Shown one piece after another: positions 25,714-34,121 of a stretch of DNA of 64,000 nucleotides; position 1 is the stretch's first letter, and every line of letters begins with the position of its first letter. Made by a program: the position numbers and the translations under genes. The notes under the pieces are model-generated. The model had not been told where the DNA came from. It worked only from the letters and a program-made list of their open reading frames with translations, and did not search any database. Location of the stretch: assembly GCA_965119665.1 (NCBI GenBank), contig OZ221974.1, forward strand, positions 1,116,001 through 1,180,000, read 5' to 3'. This DNA is from Dialister sp900541485 (GTDB lineage: Bacteria; Bacillota; Negativicutes; Veillonellales; Dialisteraceae).

Positions 25714-26685
25714 ATGAATTGTCCAAACTGTAAAAATGAAGTAAAGAATAATTCTAAATATTGCCGATTTTGCGGGACTCAACTGAAGGGAGTCGATGGA
25801 GAGAAGGTTCCGTTGCCGTGTGAAGCGGATTCGACCTTACGTACAGAGCCGGAAGTTACAAATACAAAAATTCCAGCAGAAACAAAGAGCAATATACCAA
25901 ATACAGACGTGAAACCCATGGATCCAACATTTAATCAGGCGCCTATAATCAGTTCTAATTCTGCGATAAAAACTGAAAAAAGTCATGTAGTTTTATTAGG
26001 GATAATTGCAATTATAGCATTTCTTTTAATAGGTGGCGGCGTGTTCTACATGTCTGGCGGTAAGTTACCAACTGAAATTGGTAATGCAATATTTGCAACA
26101 GTTACAAAAAAAGATTCTTCATTAAAACAAGATAATAAGATTGAATCAAAAAAGTCCGTTGCCAAAGATGATTCGTTAGATGATGATAAAAAACGCTTGG
26201 AAGCAGCCTCTTCAATAGTTCGAAAAATGGGATTCAATCAGTTGGTGACATCTACATCGTATGGAAACAGCAGTCATGGATTCATGGCTATTGTAGGCGG
26301 ATCCGTCATGATTTTTGATACGGATAATAACCGTGCGGCAACGATTTTTGGGGTAGGTCCTTTAATGGAATTTAAACGTCAGGTTGAAAACCATGAAACC
26401 GGTCCTGTCATTGTAAATTTTGCAGTGTGGAATGATACACAAGATAAAGATGTAAGAGCCGGTTGGTGGGAAGGAAATAGGCATCATATTCCTATTTACA
26501 TGCTCTGGCGTTATGAAAATGGAAAAATCCTAGATAACGGACTTTATACTGCACGTGGACGAAACGCATCACATTACCATGAGTATCTTTATGAGATGAA
26601 AAACTGTGATCTTGCTTTTCTTTTTTATACCGAGGCAATTCCGCTTATCAAAGATGCTAATAAACATGGAGCTTTGAAAAAATAA
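25714..26685 (+). CDS. Zinc-ribbon single-pass membrane protein, unknown function
   Basis: 323 residues and apparently intact. The N terminus has two CxxC knuckles (MNCPNCKNEVKNNSKYCRFCG). A polar linker leads to one transmembrane helix at about 89-111 (VVLLGIIAIIAFLLIGGGVFYM), then an extracytoplasmic part with a Lys/Asp-rich stalk and a folded domain (TSYGNSSHGFMAIVGGSVMIFD to DLAFLFYTEAIPLIKD). It resembles the architecture of the two broken genes in the island. A cytoplasmic metal-binding sensor and an outside domain is a fair description; function is not known. Confidence 0.7.
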   Translation: MNCPNCKNEVKNNSKYCRFCGTQLKGVDGEKVPLPCEADSTLRTEPEVTNTKIPAETKSNIPNTDVKPMDPTFNQAPIISSNSAIKTEKSHVVLLGIIAIIAFLLIGGGVFYMSGGKLPTEIGNAIFATVTKKDSSLKQDNKIESKKSVAKDDSLDDDKKRLEAASSIVRKMGFNQLVTSTSYGNSSHGFMAIVGGSVMIFDTDNNRAATIFGVGPLMEFKRQVENHETGPVIVNFAVWNDTQDKDVRAGWWEGNRHHIPIYMLWRYENGKILDNGLYTARGRNASHYHEYLYEMKNCDLAFLFYTEAIPLIKDANKHGALKK

Positions 26686-26690
26686 ATTCA

Positions 26691-26909
26691 AATAAAGTAG
26701 AGGATGTAGAATCAATCGTTGGAATGAAAAATACAGCTACCGAGCAAAAGACAAAGTGGCTATAAAAAAGTCTTGATGATGCGGATAAAATAGTCGTAGA
26801 AAGTGCTGCACGGGACACTAAAGAGGCTGTATTCGAAAGAGCAAGGGGCAGAATCTATGAAGTAAAAAGTATAACTGTCTTTCTTGTGCCTTGTTTGAAC
26901 AAGATTTAA
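26691..26909 (+). pseudogene. Remnant reading frame with an in-frame stop
   Basis: A 73-codon frame reads NKVEDVESIVGMKN..TKWL, a TAA at 26763-26765, then KSLDDADKIVVESAARDTKE..RIYEVKSITVFLVP. The protein-like composition on both sides of the stop suggests a decayed gene; no family was recognised. The remaining 130 bases before the tRNA contain only the terminator. Confidence 0.45.
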
Positions 26910-27042
26910 TTATTTATTGCTTCCGTGATAATAATGTAAGTGGTTTCATATCGAAGTGGCAGGCGCAGCTTTGCAAAGGAAATATTGCTGACAATCCGGT
27001 GATTTTCAAATCAGAATCAGCTCATTTATTAATAAAAAGTAA

Positions 27043-27081
27043 CAAAAAAGTCCTTACCGACCGATTCGGCAAGGGCTTTTT
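27043..27081 (-). terminator. Terminator of tRNA-Gly
   Basis: AAAAAAGTCCTT-A-CCGA pairs with TCGG-C-AAGGGCTTTTT; symmetric, with T-runs on both strands. Confidence 0.65.
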
Positions 27082-27085
27082 GATT

Positions 27086-27159
27086 TGGAGCGGATGATGG
27101 GAATCGAACCCACCTCTCAAGCTTGGGAAGCTCGCGTTCTACCAATGAACTACACCCGC
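27086..27159 (-). tRNA. tRNA-Gly (anticodon CCC)
   Basis: 74 nt on the minus strand including an encoded CCA (27086-27088). Acceptor GCGGGTG pairs with CATCCGC. The D arm is GTTC/GAAC; the anticodon arm CGAGC-TTCCCAA-GCTTG gives anticodon CCC; the T arm is GTGGG-TTCGATT-CCCAT-like. Its 3' end faces the AT-rich island, the usual side for island integration. Confidence 0.93.
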
Positions 27160-27347
27160 ATATGGAATTTCTGTAATAGATAATATCATTTTTTTTCAGA
27201 ATGTGCCACTTTTTTTAAAATAAGAATTTAAAAATAGAGCGGTCAAAATTTCAAAAAAATTCATGAATAAAGAAAATAAAAAATCAGGTAATGCTATAAT
27301 GAAAACAGAATATATCAAACGGAGCTTAAGAAAGTGTAAGGGCGCTT

Positions 27348-28121
27348 ATGATTACGTACTATGATATCGGACTGAATTTATTTACTTCTTCTTTTCCCGA
27401 CCCGGAGAAGATTATTTCCGAGGCGGAAGCGGCGGGGATTTGTTGTATTTTGACCGGTTCGGAAGCGGCGGAAAATGAGAAGGTTAATGATTTTGTGAAG
27501 ACCCGTGCCGTGTACGGTACTGCGGGAATTCATCCCCACAGTGCAGATCGGGCGAAGGAGGCGGATTTGCGCCGTATCGAAGAAATCGTGTCGTCCAATC
27601 CCAAGATTGTGGCGGTAGGCGAGTGCGGGCTTGATTATGACCGTATGTATTCATCAAAAGAAAACCAGCTTTATTATTTCAAAAAACTGATTGCTCTGGC
27701 GGAAAAATTGGAGAAACCGCTGTTTCTTCATCAGCGTGACGCGGAAGAGGATTTCCTTGCCTGCTTTGACGGGCATGAGGAGATTTGCCGCCGTTCCGTG
27801 GTGCATTGTTATACAGGAAACAGAGAAATGGCGGAAAAGCTGGTCAGTATGGGATTTCATATCGGGATTACCGGCTGGATTTGTGATGAACGGCGGGCCG
27901 ATGATTTGCGTGAGGCGGTGAAGTATATTTCGCTGGAGCGGATTCTTTTGGAAACCGATGCACCGTATCTTACACCCCGCGGAATTCCCGGCCTGAAACG
28001 GACGAATGTACCGCAAAATATCGTGTATGTCGCACAGGCGCTTGCCCATTATATGGGAGTGAGTGCAGAGGAAGTTATCAGTCATGCGAAAGCAAATACG
28101 GAAAGGCTTTTCGGTATCTGA
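27348..28121 (+). CDS. tatD: TatD-family metal-dependent hydrolase
   Basis: 257 residues with a TIM-barrel metallohydrolase pattern. It starts YYDIGLNLFTSSF, the TatD subtype in which DIGLNL replaces the DxHxH of YcfH-type proteins. Further metal and active-site motifs are GIHPH, GECGLDYDRM, FLHQRDA, VVHCYTG and ETDAPYLTPRG. TatD proteins act as 3'-5' DNases in DNA repair or RNA/DNA turnover. It is followed 12 bases later by the alpha/beta hydrolase. A TATAAT near 27296 may be the -10. Confidence 0.9.
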   Translation: MITYYDIGLNLFTSSFPDPEKIISEAEAAGICCILTGSEAAENEKVNDFVKTRAVYGTAGIHPHSADRAKEADLRRIEEIVSSNPKIVAVGECGLDYDRMYSSKENQLYYFKKLIALAEKLEKPLFLHQRDAEEDFLACFDGHEEICRRSVVHCYTGNREMAEKLVSMGFHIGITGWICDERRADDLREAVKYISLERILLETDAPYLTPRGIPGLKRTNVPQNIVYVAQALAHYMGVSAEEVISHAKANTERLFGI

Positions 28122-28133
28122 CGGGAGGCGGAG

Positions 28134-29045
28134 ATGAAATCGTATTATCCCTTTGTATCGGAGGAAGCAAAGGAAAAGTATACAGAGATTTATCATAAGA
28201 CGGAGGAGGAGTACTGGCCTACTCCTTTTTCCCGTGTCTATGTGGAAACACCTTTCGGGCCCACCTATGTCCGTGTTTCGGGAAAAGAGGGCGCACCGGC
28301 GATGGTATTGCTTCCCGGTATAACGGCACCGTCTTTGTCCTGGTCCCCTAATGTACGAGTTTGGGGAAAATATTTCAGAATTTACGCCGTGGATATGATC
28401 AATGACTACGGCCTTTCAGTGGACAGGCGTCATCCGCTTACACGTCATGACCTGATAGTCTGGCTCGATTCGGTGGTAGAGCAGCTTCAACTGAAGAAAT
28501 TTATTCTTGTCGGTATGTCTTATGGGGGCTGGCTTACGGCGGAATATGCACTTGCTTTCCGGGAGAAACTTCTTGCCATCGTTATGATTGCACCGGGCGC
28601 GACGATACTTCCCATAAGCCGCCGTTTTCTCTTCCGTGTCGCTTTGACGGGACTGTTTCCCATATGGGGCAGTCATCGTCTTTTCCGCTGGCTTTTCAAG
28701 GATTCTCTCAATCATCCGCCGAAGTACGGAATCAGCTATGATTGGTTTATGGAACGGTCGGATTTGCGTTTCCGCTCCTTCCGCCGCCGTTTCGTTGTTC
28801 CGCTCCGTGTGCTGAAAGACGCGGAATGGAAGAAAATCACCGTACCCTCTCTTTTTATGGCCGGTGAAAATGAAAAGCTGTATCCTGCCCGTAAGGCACT
28901 GGAAGAAATGAAAAGGAAATCACCGCAGACCGAGCGTGTCCTTATTCCCGGTGCAGGCCATGACCTGACCGCTCTTCAAGCCGATTTGGTGAATGAAAAG
29001 GTGCTGGCCTTTCTTGAAAAACATCTGGGACCGCTTGAAAAATAA
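28134..29045 (+). CDS. Alpha/beta-fold hydrolase
   Basis: 303 residues. The fold is shown by the oxyanion-region strand MVLLPGITAPSLSW, the nucleophile elbow GMSYGGW (Ser near 127), an acid region LFMAGENEKLYP and the catalytic His in GAGHDLTAL. There is no signal peptide. Substrate unknown; the closest types are carboxylesterases and epoxide-hydrolase-like enzymes. It has an own RBS (GGGAGGCGGAG) and lies at the end of the tatD unit before a strong terminator. Confidence 0.82.
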   Translation: MKSYYPFVSEEAKEKYTEIYHKTEEEYWPTPFSRVYVETPFGPTYVRVSGKEGAPAMVLLPGITAPSLSWSPNVRVWGKYFRIYAVDMINDYGLSVDRRHPLTRHDLIVWLDSVVEQLQLKKFILVGMSYGGWLTAEYALAFREKLLAIVMIAPGATILPISRRFLFRVALTGLFPIWGSHRLFRWLFKDSLNHPPKYGISYDWFMERSDLRFRSFRRRFVVPLRVLKDAEWKKITVPSLFMAGENEKLYPARKALEEMKRKSPQTERVLIPGAGHDLTALQADLVNEKVLAFLEKHLGPLEK

Positions 29046-29048
29046 AAG

Positions 29049-29090
29049 AACAGACTCTTTTTCCGGATAGCGGAAAGGGTCTGTTTTTTT
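29049..29090 (+). terminator. Terminator after the hydrolase gene
   Basis: ACAGACTCTTTTTCCG pairs with CGGAAAGGGTCTGT over a GATAG loop, followed by seven T. Confidence 0.8.
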
Positions 29091-29273
29091 ATGGAAAATA
29101 TAGCCTTTCTTTTATGAAAAAGTGAACGGGAATGCAGGAAATGACATTTATCAGAAAAAGACTTGTATGCTATAATAAATTAGTATTTGTGTGATAAAAT
29201 TTTATGCCTGCAGAATGCTTTTTTGGGATATTTTTTCACTGATTCTATTCATCGGTGTAAGGAGGAAGATGGA

Positions 29274-31019
29274 GTGGAAAAGAAGGATTTTATTTGGAAA
29301 ATGGGAGGACAGCAGGGCCAGGGTGTCGAGTCCTGCGGAGAAATTTTGGGACGTGTCCTTGCCCAGGAGGGATACTCGCTTTTCAGCCAGCGTCTCTTTG
29401 CTTCCCGTATCAAAGGGGGACATACGACGATTGCGCTCCGTATTGCGACGAAAGAAATCGCAACCATCGGAGAGCGGGTGGATTGTCTGGTCGCTTTGGA
29501 TCAGGAAACTATCGATTTGCATGGGAAAGAAATTCCCGAAGGCGGCGTAATTATTGCCGATGATGCTTTCCGTCCGAAATGGGAAGCGCATACGGGACGT
29601 ATTTTTCTGCCCTTACCTATCACGGAACTGGCGAAAAAATACGGCTCCATGCAGATGAAAAATATAGCGGCTCTCGGTATGAGTGCCGGACTTCTCGGAT
29701 TTCCGGAAGTGCCGTTTTACCGTTTTATCGCAGAACGGTTTGAGAAAAAAGGGGCAGAAGTCATTGCCAAAAATAAGAGTATTTTCAAAGAAGGCTATGA
29801 TTTGGCCATCAAAGCCATGCAGGGCGTGGAATTAGGCAAGCTCCCCACACCGGCGAAAAAAGAGCAGCTTTACCTTTTGGGAAATGAAGCGGCCGCTCTG
29901 GGTGCGATAGCCGCAGGTTCCCGTTTCATGGCTTCTTACCCGATTACTCCTGCTTCGGAAATCATGGAATACATGATTAAGAACATTCATAAAATACAAG
30001 GCACCGTGGTGCAGACGGAAGATGAATTGTCGTCCGTAATGATGGCAATGGGAGCAGGCTATGCAGGGGTCCGTGCATTTACGGCAACGGCAGGTCCGGG
30101 CCTTTCTCTTATGGCGGAATCCATTTCTATGGCGGCTATGGCAGAAATTCCTGTCGTTATCATCGACGTCATGCGTGCCGGTCCGTCGACAGGTATGGCT
30201 ACAAAAGTGGAGCAGAGCGATATCCGCTATGCTATTGCCTCCGGTCATGGTGATGCGGAAAAAATCGTTATTGCCGCATCTTCCATTGAGGACTGCTTCT
30301 ATATTACCCAGGAAGCCTTTAATCTGGCGGAAGAATTCCAGACACCGGTCATTCTTTTATCGGATCTTCAGTTCGGTATGTGTAAACAGTCGGTTCCCGT
30401 TTTTGATCCGGACCGTATAGAAATCAAACGGGGCAAATTGGTAAGAGACGGTCTTCCTGCTTTAGATACGAAACAGAAAGCCTATTTCCACCGCTTTGAA
30501 GATGTGGAAGACGGTATTTCCCCGAGAACTGTTCCGGGCGTGGAAAACGGCATGTTCCTTTCCACCGGACTTGAGCATAATGTTTTCGGTAAACCTGCAG
30601 AAGGGCAGGCGGACCGTGTCCAGCAGATGAATAAGCGGCACCGTAAATTTGCCGGCGTTTCCAAGGCTATCCGCCCGTTTAACGTGGCTCATGAAGATAC
30701 GGAATGCGATTTACTTCTCGTAGGTATCACGTCCACCAACGGAGCACTTGAAGAAGCAAGAGAAGCTTTGGAGGAGTCGGGAAAGAAAGTAAACCACCTC
30801 CAGCTCCGTCTCCTCTCACCGTTCCCGGAAGACGAACTTCGTCCTTATGTAGAAGGAGCCAAGAAAATTTTGTTTGTGGAAGAAAATATGACAGCCCAGC
30901 TCCGTGAACTCTTTGCAATCCGTTTCAGCTGTCACGACAAATTCCTGTCACTTCTCCAATATGACGGGACACCGTTCCTGACTTCCACCATTTTGAATAA
31001 GGCGAAGGAGGTTCTCTGA
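29274..31019 (+). CDS. korA: 2-oxoacid:ferredoxin oxidoreductase, fused gamma-alpha subunit
   Basis: 581 residues from GTG 29274, which has AAGGAGG 10 bases upstream; the frame is open further upstream but without a site. Residues 1-190 are the gamma domain (GGQQGQGVESCGEILGRVL, SQRLFASRIKGGHTTIALR), and the rest is the alpha domain (GNEAAALGAIAAG, SYPITPASEIMEYM, TATAGPGLSLMAE). With the beta subunit it oxidatively decarboxylates a 2-oxoacid, probably 2-oxoglutarate, to acyl-CoA and reduces ferredoxin. The symbol is by family; substrate is not fixed by sequence. Confidence 0.88.
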   Translation: MEKKDFIWKMGGQQGQGVESCGEILGRVLAQEGYSLFSQRLFASRIKGGHTTIALRIATKEIATIGERVDCLVALDQETIDLHGKEIPEGGVIIADDAFRPKWEAHTGRIFLPLPITELAKKYGSMQMKNIAALGMSAGLLGFPEVPFYRFIAERFEKKGAEVIAKNKSIFKEGYDLAIKAMQGVELGKLPTPAKKEQLYLLGNEAAALGAIAAGSRFMASYPITPASEIMEYMIKNIHKIQGTVVQTEDELSSVMMAMGAGYAGVRAFTATAGPGLSLMAESISMAAMAEIPVVIIDVMRAGPSTGMATKVEQSDIRYAIASGHGDAEKIVIAASSIEDCFYITQEAFNLAEEFQTPVILLSDLQFGMCKQSVPVFDPDRIEIKRGKLVRDGLPALDTKQKAYFHRFEDVEDGISPRTVPGVENGMFLSTGLEHNVFGKPAEGQADRVQQMNKRHRKFAGVSKAIRPFNVAHEDTECDLLLVGITSTNGALEEAREALEESGKKVNHLQLRLLSPFPEDELRPYVEGAKKILFVEENMTAQLRELFAIRFSCHDKFLSLLQYDGTPFLTSTILNKAKEVL

Positions 31020-31021
31020 TT

Positions 31022-31888
31022 ATGGGATCACCGAGAGATTATAAAAATACGATTGTACCGAACTGGTGCCCCGGCTGCGGAGACTTCGGTATCCAGAATG
31101 CCATAGCTGCAGTATGTGCCCAAAAAGGATGGAAAAATGAAGACATCACCTTAATTTCAGGCATCGGCTGCTCCTCCCGTATCGGCGGATACCAGTACTG
31201 CTACGGTGCACATACCACGCACGGCCGTTCACTTCCTTTTGCCCAGGGCATCAAATGTGCCAATAAAGATACGCATCTCATCGTTTGTTCCGGTGACGGC
31301 GACTCCTATGCCATCGGTCTCGGACATGCTCTGCATGCGATGAAAAGAAATATGGATATCACCTATATCGTTTTCGATAACCAGGTGTACGGTCTGACAA
31401 AAGGACAGACAAGTCCTGCCTCGTCAAAAGGATTTGTTACGAAAACGACACCTGACGGAAATCCGCTGACACCGCTTGACGCACCGTCCATGGCACTTGC
31501 GGCAGGTGCGACATTTGTGGCGCAATCTTATGCTATCGACGGCAAAGGGATGATTGATATCCTCACAAAAGCAATCGATCATAAAGGATTTTCTTATGTC
31601 AATATTTTTACACCTTGCGTAACCTTTAACCATATGAATACCTTCCAGTGGTATAACGAAAACTTAGTCAAACTCGAAGACGTTCGTGAAAACTATGACC
31701 CCCATGACAGGGCGGCCGCTTTCCAACTGCTTGCAGAAACGGAAAGTCTGGTAACAGGCATCATTTATGAAGAAGAAGGTTCACTTCCGTTCGGAAGCAT
31801 CGTCCCCTCGGCAGATATCAATCTGGTGGACTATGTGAAAAAACCGGCAGAAGAGCTTTTCGAAGAACTTTGCAGGGAATTCAGATAA
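31022..31888 (+). CDS. korB: 2-oxoacid:ferredoxin oxidoreductase, beta subunit
   Basis: 288 residues, two bases after korA. It is the thiamine-diphosphate subunit: GDGDSYAIGLGHALHAMKRN is the TPP-binding motif. Cys ligands for the 4Fe-4S cluster appear as NWCPGCGDFG, GIGCSSR and FTPCVTFN. It forms the two-subunit KorAB type with no separate delta ferredoxin subunit, typical of Negativicutes and Clostridia. The complex is cytoplasmic. No terminator hairpin is obvious before the Sel1 gene at 31996. Confidence 0.92.
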   Translation: MGSPRDYKNTIVPNWCPGCGDFGIQNAIAAVCAQKGWKNEDITLISGIGCSSRIGGYQYCYGAHTTHGRSLPFAQGIKCANKDTHLIVCSGDGDSYAIGLGHALHAMKRNMDITYIVFDNQVYGLTKGQTSPASSKGFVTKTTPDGNPLTPLDAPSMALAAGATFVAQSYAIDGKGMIDILTKAIDHKGFSYVNIFTPCVTFNHMNTFQWYNENLVKLEDVRENYDPHDRAAAFQLLAETESLVTGIIYEEEGSLPFGSIVPSADINLVDYVKKPAEELFEELCREFR

Positions 31889-31995
31889 GACGGAATTTCC
31901 ACAGACCGTGAAATTTTCATAAGAAAAAGTTACGGGATAAAAATCTATTGCGGCGACGTAAAACAGGAAAAGCCGTATAAAAGGAGTGTGGTCAA

Positions 31996-33054
31996 ATGGC
32001 ATCAGACAGGATGATGGAATATTATTATTCCATGGGTCAGGAAAATCTTTCCCGGAATCAATTGGAAGAAGCAATTACATATTTTCGTAAAGCTGCCAAT
32101 CTGGGAGCGGAAGAAGCGGCCCACGAAATCGGTGTCATAGGCCACCGCTATGAAACGGCGGAAGGCGTTCCTGCAGATGAAGAAAAAGCTGCCCGCTGCT
32201 ACCGTATGTCCGCAGACTTCGGTATCAAAGAAGCATGGTACTATCTGGGACGACTGTACTACCGCGGCATTGCGGGAGGAAAGCCGAATCCGAGAAAAGC
32301 AAAACGGGCCCTCGAAAGAGCTGCCGAAGCGGGGTACGCCGACGCGGCTGTTCTCCTTGCCAAAATTTACGACGAAGGCGTTATGGGGAAGGTCAACCAT
32401 GACTTGGCGTTTAAATATTATCTCCAGGGAGCGGAAGCGGGAAACAGCGAAGCGATGCTCATGACGGGACTCTTTTACGCCCAAGGAGAAGCGGTACCGA
32501 AAAATACGGAAAAAGCGGAAATGTGGATCAGAAAAGGGAAAGACGAAGGAAATCCTGACGGCGAAGCGACACTCCGCGTATTTCTTTCCGTTGCCTGCAC
32601 GGAATATGTAACGGGTACGGCAGGCGTGACCGATACGGAAAAAGCGCTCGCCATGGCAAAAGAAGCAGAAGAACTGGGAGATAAAGAAGTCTTTTATCAT
32701 CTGGGACGGGCATTCCAGAAGAAAGGCGGTGAAGGGCACGGAGAAAAAGCATTTGCCTGCTTTAAAAAAGCGGTAAAAAATGAAATTCCCGAAGCTTACT
32801 CGGCAATGGGACTTTGCTATGAAGCGGGAATCGGAACAGAGCCGGACATCAAAAAAGCCGTCTCATGCTACCGCACCGCCGCTGAAGCAGGAGACCCCTT
32901 CGGTATGGCCCACTACGGATATGCACTTGCCAACGGCGAAGGGTGCAAACAAAATGAAAAAGAAGCCATGGAATGGCTTGTGAAAGCCGCCATGAAAGGC
33001 GACGAAGGTGCCATTCTGATACTGAAAGAAGATTATAACTATACATTGCATTAA
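31996..33054 (+). CDS. Sel1-repeat (TPR-like) protein
   Basis: 352 residues built of about eight Sel1-like repeats, with recurring patterns such as AARCYRMSADFGIKEAWYYLGRLY, YYLQGAEAGNSEAMLMTGLFYAQG and CYRTAAEAGDPFGMAHYGYALANGEG. Each repeat is a helix pair in a solenoid used for protein-protein binding. There is no signal peptide, so it is probably cytoplasmic, unlike many exported Sel1 proteins. Partner unknown. The ribosome site is AAAAGGAG. A terminator follows. Confidence 0.88.
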   Translation: MASDRMMEYYYSMGQENLSRNQLEEAITYFRKAANLGAEEAAHEIGVIGHRYETAEGVPADEEKAARCYRMSADFGIKEAWYYLGRLYYRGIAGGKPNPRKAKRALERAAEAGYADAAVLLAKIYDEGVMGKVNHDLAFKYYLQGAEAGNSEAMLMTGLFYAQGEAVPKNTEKAEMWIRKGKDEGNPDGEATLRVFLSVACTEYVTGTAGVTDTEKALAMAKEAEELGDKEVFYHLGRAFQKKGGEGHGEKAFACFKKAVKNEIPEAYSAMGLCYEAGIGTEPDIKKAVSCYRTAAEAGDPFGMAHYGYALANGEGCKQNEKEAMEWLVKAAMKGDEGAILILKEDYNYTLH

Positions 33055-33090
33055 AAAAAGGACTCTGCCCTTTCCGGCGGAGTCTTTTCG
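33054..33090 (+). terminator. Terminator after the Sel1-repeat gene
   Basis: GACTC-T-GCC pairs with GGC-G-GAGTC, then TTTTCG; flanking A-run gives the mirror form on the other strand. Confidence 0.6.
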
Positions 33091-33157
33091 ATTGCCTGCG
33101 GAAATTCCGGGCAGACAAACCGGGAAACATGGTACAATACAAAAAAAGGAGGAAACC

Positions 33158-33799
33158 ATGCTTATTCCCTATATTTCCGTTAAAGAACCGCATACATTTG
33201 AAAAAGAAATCAAAAAATCCCTGTTTATAGCACAACTCATTCCGGTACATATGGAAAAAGAAGCGGAAGAAGCACTGGCAGGAATCCGCAAAACCTATAA
33301 AGACGCGACCCATAACTGCTGGGCCATGCGGACGGGAACAAAACGGATTTATGAAAAATCGGGAGACGACGGAGAACCGCAGGGAACGGCAGGACATCCG
33401 ATGCTCCGGGTACTGCAGATGAAAGAACTTACCAACGTACTCGCCGTCGTCACGCGTTACTTCGGAGGCATCAAACTCGGCGCAGGCGGGCTCACCCGTG
33501 CCTACGGCGGAACATTGGCAGAACTCGCCGCCACCGCTCCGCTCGTAAGATATACCCCTCATACGGAAATCAAACTGACACTTCCCTATACGGCAGCCGG
33601 CACTTTTGAGCACTACATAGGAAATACGGACATAAGGATAGAAGACAGAACCTTTACCGATACGGTCACCGTCAAACTGCTCTGCCTTCCTGAAAATAAA
33701 GAAAAACACATCCGCACGTTCCGTGACATGACAGGCGGTCAGGCCGAAATAGAAGAAACGGGAGAAACCTACGTGCCGATGGACTTGAAAGAAATATAA
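33158..33799 (+). CDS. YigZ/IMPACT-family protein
   Basis: 213 residues from ATG 33158 (AAAGGAGG at 33147-33154); an upstream in-frame ATG is inside the terminator region. The IMPACT N-terminal domain is clear: KSLFIAQLIPVHMEKEAEEAL, DATHNCWAMR, SGDDGEPQGTAGHPML and VTRYFGGIKLGAGGL. The C-terminal half is the DUF1949-like ferredoxin-fold domain. The family is linked to translation control in eukaryotes, and its bacterial role is unresolved. A TACAAT at about 33133 may be the -10. It is immediately upstream of the CRISPR locus. Confidence 0.9.
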   Translation: MLIPYISVKEPHTFEKEIKKSLFIAQLIPVHMEKEAEEALAGIRKTYKDATHNCWAMRTGTKRIYEKSGDDGEPQGTAGHPMLRVLQMKELTNVLAVVTRYFGGIKLGAGGLTRAYGGTLAELAATAPLVRYTPHTEIKLTLPYTAAGTFEHYIGNTDIRIEDRTFTDTVTVKLLCLPENKEKHIRTFRDMTGGQAEIEETGETYVPMDLKEI

Positions 33800-33879
33800 A
33801 AGCGCCCCGGAATATATCCTTCAGAACGGAACATATACCGGGAAAGTATGTTTTAAAAGGAAAAATAAAAATAAACAGA

Positions 33880-33909
33880 TTGACAAAATGATTAGAGATA
33901 AATTATAAT
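33880..33909 (+). promoter_or_regulatory. tracrRNA promoter
   Basis: Perfect TTGACA (33880-33885) and perfect TATAAT (33904-33909) with an 18-bp spacer, predicting a start near 33916, six bases before the anti-repeat. Confidence 0.8.
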
Positions 33910-33915
33910 GAAATT

Positions 33916-34028
33916 GTAGTAATTATACTTTAGCGAGAAGTATTAGGTTATTACAATAAGGTCCAACAGGAACTGTTGGTACCGTAAAGCTCTGACGGTG
34001 CGCCTATTGGCGTGCCGTTATCTTTTTA
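33916..34028 (+). ncRNA. tracrRNA of the type II-C CRISPR system
   Basis: The anti-repeat (33922-33957) matches 31 of 36 positions of the plus-strand CRISPR repeat. Three of the differences become G-U pairs with crRNA and two adjacent ones leave a small internal bulge at 33948-33949. After the anti-repeat comes ACAATAAGG, also seen in Neisseria tracrRNA. It is followed by a stem CCAACAG/CTGTTGG (33963-33979), a GCTCTG-containing linker, and a terminator stem ACGGTGCGCC/GGCGTGCCGT (33995-34018) with five T at 34023-34027. Predicted length is about 112 nt. It guides RNase III processing and binds Cas9. Confidence 0.88.
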
Positions 34029-34084
34029 TACACGGAAATCACTTAAAGCAGTTTATATACACGGAAGTCACTTAAAACAGTTTA
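34027..34084 (+). repeat. Tandem 29-bp repeat between tracrRNA and cas9
   Basis: Two adjacent units (34027-34055 and 34056-34084), each beginning TATACACGGAA and ending CAGTTTA, match at 27 of 29 positions. They lie between the tracrRNA terminator and the cas9 ribosome site, where the cas9 promoter must be. They are not CRISPR repeats, since there is no spacer. A pair of operator sites is a reasonable guess. Confidence 0.75.
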
Positions 34085-34121
34085 TTTTATATAACAATAT
34101 ATTACATAAAGGAGGAATCCT

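Noticed and set aside
26891..27097. Short frame reaching into tRNA-Gly
   Set aside because: It overlaps the tRNA and its terminator and lacks a ribosome site and protein features.
21426..27159. Island as a prophage or integrative element with integrase
   Set aside because: No integrase, phage or conjugation genes and no visible copy of the tRNA end at the left edge; only composition and the tRNA location suggest transfer.
34027..34084. Tandem 29-bp units as a second CRISPR array
   Set aside because: Only two units, directly adjacent with no spacer, and unrelated to the real repeat.
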